Source of the DNA: JBDREC01 sp043820105 [NCBI: Pseudomonadota bacterium]
Lineage (GTDB): Bacteria; Bdellovibrionota_F; JAHFAK01
Direction: 5' to 3'
DNA length: 64,000 bases
Assembly: GCA_043820105.1 (NCBI GenBank)
Contig: JBDREC010000010.1
Span: 62,001 to 126,000, forward strand
Shown: one piece after another, positions 28,398-36,000 of the stretch
Layout of the letters: every line of letters starts with the position of its first letter
How positions within the stretch are numbered: position 1 is the first letter of the stretch
The notes under the pieces: model-generated
The model's database searches: none
What the model was told of the DNA's origin: nothing
The model's input: only the letters and a program-made list of their open reading frames with translations
Position numbers and translations under genes: made by a program

Positions 28398-29477
28398 ATG
28401 CCCTACAAAAACATGCAAATCTATTTTACCTCAGGTACAGGAAACACTTACCAGGTAGCCAAATGGATACTTGAGCTTGCTGAATCAAAAAATATTTCAA
28501 CAGAATTGCATTCAATTGAAAACTCAAAACTAGACAAGGACCATTTTAAGGGAAAAGAAAAGCTCTTTGGCTTTGGGGCTCCAGCGCATGGCTTCTCTGC
28601 CCCCTGGCATATGCTTAAATTCATGTTTCGTCTTCCCAGGTCAGATGGAGCAAGTGCCTTTTCCTTTTCAACACGTGGATCTTTTCGTCTTGGAAACACT
28701 TGTGTTCCTGGGCTTAGCGGTTCTGCAATATTTTTATTTGCACTTATTTTATTTATTAAAGGATATAAGGTTAAAGGAGGATTTACGGTAGATATGCCCA
28801 TTAACTGGCAAAATGTATTTCCTTCTCTAAAAAAACAGAACATAGACTTTGTCTTAAAAAAGGCAAAAATAAAAATTTTAAAAATATCAAAAAAATTACT
28901 TTCAGGAAAATCATACTGGCTTAGTTTAAACAATATTTATGAATTTCTGGGAGGAATTCTTCTATCCTGGTTTACTGTTCTTTACATTTATATTGGCAGA
29001 GCATTTATGGCAAAAATATTTTTTGAAAATGCGTCTTGTACAAAATGTGGCTTATGTGTAAAAAATTGTCCAGTCTCTGGCTTAAAATTCATAGGAAGTG
29101 ATAAAAAATATTTATATTGGACCAGAAAATGTGAATCCTGCATGAGATGCATGGCCTATTGCCCAAATAAAGCAATTGAAGCAAGCCATTCCTGGGGAGC
29201 TTTAATCTTCGGAATTCTATGGCTTCCAACATTACCTTTTATAATGAACGATATAATAGACCTGCAATACTCCTTAATTGGAACAAAGTCAGCAGCTCTT
29301 GTATGGATAATATCAACCCTACTTACTCCTTTATTCATATATTTATTCTACTACCTGCTCCACTACCTCTCAAGATTTCCAACCATCAATAAGCTCTTAA
29401 AATATACAACCCTAACCCCTCTTTACAGAAGATACCACGCACCCAATATAAAAACAAAAGACTTAACAACCATTTAA
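28398..29477 (+). CDS. EFR1-type flavodoxin/4Fe-4S ferredoxin fusion with membrane segments
   Basis: The N-terminal flavodoxin domain (about 1-165) begins with 'IYFTSGTGNTYQVAKW', the FMN phosphate loop. A bacterial 2x[4Fe-4S] ferredoxin follows (about 213-258) with CTKCGLCVKNCP and CESCMRCMAYCPNKAI. Hydrophobic segments lie around 180-210 and in the last ~90 residues (270-330). This matches EFR1-family ferrodoxins, electron-transfer proteins of unassigned partner. AAGGAGA precedes the start. Confidence 0.85.
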   Translation: MPYKNMQIYFTSGTGNTYQVAKWILELAESKNISTELHSIENSKLDKDHFKGKEKLFGFGAPAHGFSAPWHMLKFMFRLPRSDGASAFSFSTRGSFRLGNTCVPGLSGSAIFLFALILFIKGYKVKGGFTVDMPINWQNVFPSLKKQNIDFVLKKAKIKILKISKKLLSGKSYWLSLNNIYEFLGGILLSWFTVLYIYIGRAFMAKIFFENASCTKCGLCVKNCPVSGLKFIGSDKKYLYWTRKCESCMRCMAYCPNKAIEASHSWGALIFGILWLPTLPFIMNDIIDLQYSLIGTKSAALVWIISTLLTPLFIYLFYYLLHYLSRFPTINKLLKYTTLTPLYRRYHAPNIKTKDLTTI

Positions 29478-29479
29478 AT

Positions 29480-29518
29480 CTTACCCCTTACCACTTACCC
29501 CTTACCACTTACCACTTA
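29480..29518. repeat. Short tandem degenerate repeat, 'CTTACCA' family
   Basis: Tandem TTACCCCTTACCACTTACC units just after the preceding stop codon. Same family as 10533-10605 and 63243-63283. Confidence 0.75.
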
Positions 29519-29569
29519 AACCGTGACACAAGAACCCCACAAAACAATACATCACGAATAAACTACATG

Positions 29570-29657
29570 TTTTGAAAAAAAGATTATTCACACCAACCAT
29601 GTAACACATTGTTTATATACAACTATTAACCAAGGCAATCCTGGCCTCTATCTTGCT
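29570..29657 (+). promoter_or_regulatory. Sigma-54 promoter with upstream activator box
   Basis: Activator box TTTTGAAAAAAAGATT starts at 29570. The -24/-12 element TGGCCTCTATCTTGCT is at 29642-29657, exactly 72 bases further. TCA at box position 19-21 and TAACA at 33-37 are shared with the boxes at 32885 and 41374. The start codon of the secreted protein is 60 bases after the first base of the -24 element. Confidence 0.75.
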
Positions 29658-29701
29658 CTATCAACGCATCGAGTTATTATCGAAACCATTTGAGGTAAAA
29701 A

Positions 29702-31423
29702 ATGAAAAAAATTATTTTCTTGTTATTAATGTTGTCTGTCCTTTCTTTTGGCAAAGACAAATCCGTTCACACCATGCTAGAAATGCCAGAACTTAGCGAA
29801 GCATGCAAAATGCAAGGAGCGGATGCAAAGGTATTTTTCTTTACTCCAAAAGGAAAGTATATAAGACACAAGTCCTGGTCCCAAATTCTTAATTCTTTTG
29901 AAGGTAAAGACCCGCTTATGGCAAATGTGTGGAATGCCTGTAAAATGGAAGTATTGGAATATGCAGCGGTTCATTCTTTAAATTGGCATTATGATAGAGA
30001 TGATGAATGCAGTGCGGGGCTATGGAGCGTAGAAAAAAGACCTATAAACACAGAAACTCTTGAATGCAAATATGGACTGGTAGAAGGCACAAAAAAAACA
30101 GACTTTGATTATGTAAAAAGCGCCTTAAAAGATAGGCTTCCACTGGCATCAAATGAGATGTACGCTCAAGTTTTAAGTAAATTCTGTTCAAGTGAATACT
30201 ATGAACACTGCACGTTTGTTGAAGGTGGAATCGAATACCTGGAAAAAGTTCTATATGATCGGGTTGAAGCACTAAAATATTCCTTGAAAAATGATCTTCC
30301 TGAAGATTGTGACCTTTCAAAACCTTTAACTGGTGAATGCAAACTTATTGCAAGCAATCTAGTTGAACCAGAAGAAAATCTTTCCTTAATTGATACTGCC
30401 AATGAATTAATAGATAGCGCAGCTGAAGTACTTAACGATGAAGCCCCAATTGAAAAACCAACAATCGAAGATCCTGCGCCTGAATTTCAAGAAGATACTG
30501 ATACAAATCAAGAACCATTAATAATTCAAGAGCAAGAACCTCAAGTCGCAGCTGAACCCGAAGTTTTCTTACAAACAGACAATGAACTTGAAAAATCAAT
30601 AGTAGATAATTTTAAAGCCCAAATAAAAGAAACAATCGGAGCTTCTTCTTTCAAGCAATCAGAAGTTTTAGCTTTAAATATTGCAGCAATAAGATGCTTT
30701 GGAAGTGCCAAAACAACTGCAGCAGGTGATCCTTTAAAACAACAGATGCTTATAGACTATTGCATAGATGCTCTTTCTAATCTTGTAAATAAATATGCAG
30801 ATATAGTTGAACAAAACTCTTATTTGGAATCTGAAAAATATAATAGTCTTCTGACTAATTATTTCATCCTGTACCGAGAATCCGAGTTAAATAATAAATT
30901 TTATGACGAAGAGTATGTTTATATGATTGCAAAGGGCGTTAAATTTGCAAGCCACTATGCGGACCTTTATAAAAAGTTTGTTCAAACTGACCCCATGGTT
31001 ATTCTAAGATTCTTTTATCTTGTTCAAGATGGTAATCCACAGAGAATTGAACAGGCCGCTGATAAATTCTATTTTCAAGTTTTTTCAAGTCAAAAAAATC
31101 ACATTGAAAAGGCTTTTGCTTTTTCAGAGTTATACAAAAGGTTTTATATAGAACTAGAAGGTAATACCTTAATACAAATTAAAATGTCAGAACTCAAAAC
31201 TATTTTAGACATATTGGATAGAGTTGAATTTCGTACACATTGGAATAAAGGCTTCAGAACAGTTTTGGCTTTTTCCAAAACTGATGACCCAGGCCTTCCA
31301 TCCAAGATTACGATTAATAAAGATGGGGAAGGAATAATTTTATTAAGACAACAAGCCAGGCAAGATTTAGAGTATTATTTCCCTAGAGCATTAAAAAAAT
31401 TCCTTAAAAAGACAGGATATTAA
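29702..31423 (+). CDS. Secreted protein of unknown function
   Basis: Signal peptide (about 1-18, ending LSFG). The N-terminal part (20-225) is cysteine-containing and mixed. A Glu/Pro/Gln-rich acidic linker spans about 225-285. The C-terminal ~285 residues look mostly helical. No domain recognised. GAGG precedes the ATG. It is the first gene in this region with both a clear activator box and a clear sigma-54 promoter. Confidence 0.78.
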   Translation: MKKIIFLLLMLSVLSFGKDKSVHTMLEMPELSEACKMQGADAKVFFFTPKGKYIRHKSWSQILNSFEGKDPLMANVWNACKMEVLEYAAVHSLNWHYDRDDECSAGLWSVEKRPINTETLECKYGLVEGTKKTDFDYVKSALKDRLPLASNEMYAQVLSKFCSSEYYEHCTFVEGGIEYLEKVLYDRVEALKYSLKNDLPEDCDLSKPLTGECKLIASNLVEPEENLSLIDTANELIDSAAEVLNDEAPIEKPTIEDPAPEFQEDTDTNQEPLIIQEQEPQVAAEPEVFLQTDNELEKSIVDNFKAQIKETIGASSFKQSEVLALNIAAIRCFGSAKTTAAGDPLKQQMLIDYCIDALSNLVNKYADIVEQNSYLESEKYNSLLTNYFILYRESELNNKFYDEEYVYMIAKGVKFASHYADLYKKFVQTDPMVILRFFYLVQDGNPQRIEQAADKFYFQVFSSQKNHIEKAFAFSELYKRFYIELEGNTLIQIKMSELKTILDILDRVEFRTHWNKGFRTVLAFSKTDDPGLPSKITINKDGEGIILLRQQARQDLEYYFPRALKKFLKKTGY

Positions 31424-31539
31424 ACTTTTCAATAGTTTCAACATTGCAACAAGCCTTCAAAAGCCTTTACAAATAATACAATTTATTATATAATCATATA
31501 TAGTTACGTAATTTCAACCACTTGGGTAGCAGGGAAGCA

Positions 31540-32877
31540 ATGAAGCTTAAAACACGAAAACATATTATTCTTTTAATCTCAATAAGTTATTTCTTTATTT
31601 TCTCCTGTAGTTCAAACAATGATAACCAGGAAAGTCAGCAGGCAAGTGGAGCAAGTGATGAAATCACTGTAAATTTGTCAGGAACAATTGATACTTCTGG
31701 CATTATTACAAGAAGCGATCTAATAACCAGAACAGATATTATCACCAGATCCGATATCATCACCAGGTCAGACATAATATCCCCAATTGGATCACCTGGC
31801 ACTGGCATTATTCAAGCCAATATCCCCACAAATTTGCTTTTTTTAAAACAAAACAATGCTTTAAAACTAGATTCAAGTAATGCAAGTGATGCAGCGATTT
31901 TGCTTTTTATTGAAACACAAACAGCTGATGGCAATGAAACTGGTGCTTTATTACTTGCTTCTAATGGCGACTATAGTGGAACTTTCAGTCTTGCTGAAGG
32001 TGATGTTGTATCATTATCTGCTGGAATAGCATATGAAGAATATATAAGTAGCTCTGCTTATAATTTTGACAAGCAGATAAGCGATGGCCTGGTAATAACA
32101 ATTCTTGATAAAGATCAAAATGAAAGCTTTGAAATATCAGAAACAACAGCGTCAAGCATCAGTATTGACCTGGGAACAGCAAGCCTTTCTGGGAATTCTC
32201 TGGTTCTTGATAAATCCGTTACTGATGAAGTTCAAGGTCTATCAGTTTCAAATGAAAGCCCTGCTCAAACAAGCACTTTCAGCATAAAGTACATTGAAGA
32301 TGATATTGAAAGCACTATTATCTGCACAGCTAATAACATATCTAATAACTATTTTAATGGAAGTGATTCTTACGCAGTTTGTGCAAATACTACTTTATCT
32401 GGTGTCAACAATAATTTTTCAATATTATTTGAAACTACTCCTGATGAACTTGATGGTGTAATCTTTTTTGACATGGAAGTTCAAAGCACTTATTTTGCAA
32501 TTATTGGTTTTGATAGAAACACTTTTAGCACAAGCCTAGGAAGCAGTCAAACGCAAGAAAATCAAGTCCTTTCAGATTTTTCTTTTTCTGAAAACACAAC
32601 ATATCAAGTTATAGTATCTCATGATTATGATACATCTGAAAATAATATTCTTCGATCAATAGCAGTCTATGATGGTTCAATAAACATAAGTTCAAATACT
32701 GTTGCCGAAATCCCTCGTATTACTTTTTCTGAAAATATTTACATAGGAGCATCAAATGAAACAGGAAGCCCGGCCAGCTTTTTTAAAGGCATAATTTCCA
32801 ATGTAATAATTATTAATGAATCCATAGATACTGATGAAAATACATTTTTTTCCTACTTTCCTTCATTAAATCAATAA
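31540..32877 (+). CDS. Lipoprotein with ITRSD repeats and LamG/concanavalin-like domain
   Basis: Signal with lipobox IFSC (Cys about 23). Residues 55-78 are four tandem hexapeptides of the form [I/L]-I-T-R-[S/T]-D. The C-terminal half (about 250-440) resembles a laminin-G-3/concanavalin-like jelly roll: 'NNFSILFETTPDELDG', 'YQVIVSHDYD' and the diagnostic ending 'IYIGASNETGSPASFFKGII'. Such domains bind sugars or proteins. I chose ATG 31540 (AGGGA just upstream, hydrophobic segment immediately after) over an in-frame start at 31522. No sigma-54 site is visible before it. Confidence 0.72.
   Translation: MKLKTRKHIILLISISYFFIFSCSSNNDNQESQQASGASDEITVNLSGTIDTSGIITRSDLITRTDIITRSDIITRSDIISPIGSPGTGIIQANIPTNLLFLKQNNALKLDSSNASDAAILLFIETQTADGNETGALLLASNGDYSGTFSLAEGDVVSLSAGIAYEEYISSSAYNFDKQISDGLVITILDKDQNESFEISETTASSISIDLGTASLSGNSLVLDKSVTDEVQGLSVSNESPAQTSTFSIKYIEDDIESTIICTANNISNNYFNGSDSYAVCANTTLSGVNNNFSILFETTPDELDGVIFFDMEVQSTYFAIIGFDRNTFSTSLGSSQTQENQVLSDFSFSENTTYQVIVSHDYDTSENNILRSIAVYDGSINISSNTVAEIPRITFSENIYIGASNETGSPASFFKGIISNVIIINESIDTDENTFFSYFPSLNQ
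31702..31773 (+). repeat. Tandem 18-bp coding repeat (four [IL]ITR[ST]D units)
   Basis: Four in-frame 18-base units encode IITRSD, LITRTD, IITRSD, IITRSD. The codons differ between units at synonymous positions (for example ACA/ACC and AGA/AGG for Thr and Arg), so the peptide is being conserved rather than being a fresh DNA duplication. Confidence 0.85.
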
Positions 32878-32884
32878 ACACTGT

Positions 32885-32922
32885 TTTTGAAAAAAAGACC
32901 GCTCAGAAAGCCAACATAACAA
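32885..32922 (+). promoter_or_regulatory. Activator box upstream of the giant regulator gene
   Basis: TTTTGAAAAAAAGA starts at 32885; TCA at position 19-21 and TAACA at 33-37 match the boxes at 29570 and 41374 in exact register. No good sigma-54 element lies 72 bases downstream. The nearest resemblance is TTGCACGCTTAATTGT at 32948, with imperfect bases and spacing. The box may allow autoregulation of the regulator or be a repressor/orphan site. Confidence 0.55.
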
Positions 32923-33033
32923 CTCGTTATCATTATATTTATAAATATTGCACGCTTAATTGTTTGAAAAATTCATTTCTTTTTATATAATAAACAAGTT
33001 TTTTATCAAATAAATTAAATTGGTAGCTAAAAC

Positions 33034-36000
33034 ATGAAAAATAGTCTTAGTCAGTATATTGACTTACTTTTGAAAAAAAGAAAAATTTCGGAAAATTCTG
33101 TTAATATTTATAATAAAAAGCTATTGGATTTCGTAGCATTTCTTGGTGAAAATAAAAAACCACAGGAACTAACAAAAGAAATTATTTTGGACTTTATGAA
33201 TAATGTTAAAAAAAAGGGATATTCAGTTCAGACCTATAACCTTTATGTATCCTCCCTAAAACTCTTCCTCAGGCACTTAAATGAAACCCTTGAAATTGAA
33301 GACTTTTCAAAAACAATAAAAAACGAGAAAAAGCAGGATGTCAGTCAAGTATCAAAAAAGGACCTTGAACTTTTTATTGAAAAAACAGAAAGCATTGAAG
33401 ATAATAGAAAAACTTTTTTTCTTCTTTATATCTTACTTGGAATGAGTACAGACAATATTGCCTTATTAAAAAAACAGGACCTAAAGCTTGAAGATAGCAG
33501 AATTGGCATTCGGTATCCTGACAATAAAAAGGCTGGTTATAAATTTTATCCAATATCAGTGGAAAATTTTGGTTTTAGGTTAAAAACTGAACTAGAAGAA
33601 TTAGCTGAATCATCAAAAAAATATCTTTTTGAAACCTCAAAATTAAAACCTCTTACAAAATCAAATTTCAATTATATTTTTAATAAATACAAGCACCTTT
33701 TACCAAAAGAATGTGACACTTTATTAAAACTGAAAAACGACAATATCCTAATAAAATGTGAAATAGACATTGAAGATGGGCTGGAAACTATTATTGAAAA
33801 AAGGTATACCCTTAAAAGACCATTGGGAAAGGGAACTTATAATCAAGTATATCTAGCATATGATGAAGAAAAAAAACAAGATGTTGCCCTTAAGCTTCTT
33901 GACAGTAAAAAAGCAACTCCAAAAACAATCAGTGCCTTTAAAGAAGAATTTAAAATTCTAAAAAAATTAAACCATCCGCAAATTCCCAAGGTATATGAAT
34001 TCGCATATGTAAAAGAAACAAATGCCTTCTACTTTTCAATGGAATATATTGATCTTGATGAATCCTCAAAATATGTAAACAAGCTCTCAACTAGTCAGGC
34101 ATGTATAATCCTGCATAGGGTTCTTGATCTATTAGACTATATTTCAGCAAAGAATATTATTCATTATGATATTAACCCTTCAAATATTATGCTAAAAGAA
34201 AGAGACCATGGCCACACTGATGTTAAACTTATAGATTTTGGTTTAGCAAGCTTAGATGAAAAAGATGTCCATGGCACAAATTATTTTATTGCTCCAGAAA
34301 TAATTCAAACTAAAAAAAGCTGCCCTTCATCTGATTTATATTCTCTTGGGCTTACTATTTATTATTTACTAACATCTAAGTTCCCGTTTTCCACAGCCTC
34401 TTTTGAAGACTATCTAAAAGACATTAAAACTAATACTTTTATAACAATCTCAAGTGCATTGGGAAATTTTGATGCTGATTTAGAAAAAATTATTCTCAAA
34501 ATGATCGCCTATAAAAATAACGATAGATATGAATCTCCAAAAGAGGCTCTTAAAGATATTGATGCATATATAAAAAAATGTTTAGTAGAATCACCAAATG
34601 CTCAAGCTGGTCAAAAACTTGTTATACCTGATTTTTTTGGACGAGAAAAACAATTAGAAATTCTTGAAAACAACTTTAATATCACTTTTCAAGATGATCA
34701 GACCAAACACGAAGTTAACATTAACCTAATATCAGGTGAGCCTTATATCGGAAAAAAGCGATTAATCGATGAAATTGCAAATAAAGCAAATCTTTCTGAA
34801 ATAGAAATAATAAGAATAGAACTTACTAAATCAAACCCACTTAATTCTGTTATTGAATATTTATATGAACATAAAAAGATAAAAAAAGATGAGTTTAAAA
34901 CGATATTGTCAGGTGAGGCAGAATACAAATCATCAATTATCAAAAAAGTTTCTGAAATCTTTTTAAGGCATGTCTCCACAAAGAAAACTCTTCTTATTCT
35001 TGAGAAATTAGAGTTTGCAGATAAAGATATATTAATCTTTATAAGATTCTTTTTAAATGATCTAAAGGCACATAACTCCAAATTACTATTTGTACTTTCA
35101 ATTAATTCTGATTCTTCAAAGCAAGAAAAAATATTGCCAATATTAGAAAAGAAAAGCTCTTCTTTTGCAAACATAAGCATAATAGAATTGCGTCGTTTTT
35201 CCAAAGAAGAAACCGAGAACTATCTCAAAACAACTTTTAATTCAGAAATTGAACCTGAACTTCTTGATTATATTTATAATAGCAGCGGAGGAAACCCAGG
35301 ATATATCGCGAGCTTATTAATAAACCTTAATGAAAATGCTCACCTTTCAATAAAAAATAAAATAACAGGCTTAAATACAAGTATAAGCTTTTCACAAACA
35401 GAGGACCTTGTTAAAATTGGCTTTGAAAGATTAAAGCAACTATCTAAAATTCAAATAATTATTATTTATATTATTGCTAACTATGAGTTTAAAATTACAG
35501 CAGATACTTTATTTATTTTATTATCAAGGCTTGAAAATATTTCAAGAGCAGACTTTTTACAGATAATTGAATCCTTAATAAAAAGAAGCTATATCAAGCT
35601 TAAACAAAATCAAGATACAAGTTCAAATGAAGCTCATTCAAGAACAATCAGCATTATAGCTTTAGCAGACATTACTTTAGAACAAGCAATTGAGCTAGCA
35701 ATAAATAAAAAGGATGCTCAACTTGCAAACCTTATCATAGCAGAAGACCTAGAAGAAACATCAATCCTTGACAACAAGTATAAAGAAGTTATCTCAAATC
35801 ATTATTTAAAAGCATCGAACTATCAAAAGGCTGTTGCTTATTTAGAAGATATTGCGAAAGAATATTTAGAAAAGGGCTTATTAGATAAAGCTATTGAAAA
35901 ATATGAAAGCATTCTACTCTCAATCAAGTCCTTTGATATAAAAATTAAGGAAGAATACAAACTAAAAGCATTTATTAATTTGAGTCGTGCAAACTTCCTC

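Noticed and set aside
28448-28933. 161-residue minus-strand ORF opposite the EFR1-type gene
   Set aside because: Antisense to a clear flavodoxin domain; no independent support.
33067-33085. Extra activator box TTTTGAAAAAAAGA inside the start of the regulator gene
   Set aside because: It encodes the lysine-rich residues 12-18, and no promoter element lies 72 bp further; likely a coding coincidence.
33034-33740. Integrase-like N-terminus as a mobile element
   Set aside because: It is in frame with the kinase, lacks catalytic residues, and no attachment sites or other mobile genes are visible.
34743-35204. 153-residue minus-strand ORF opposite the regulator gene
   Set aside because: Lies entirely antisense to a domain-rich gene; no motif or ribosome-binding site.
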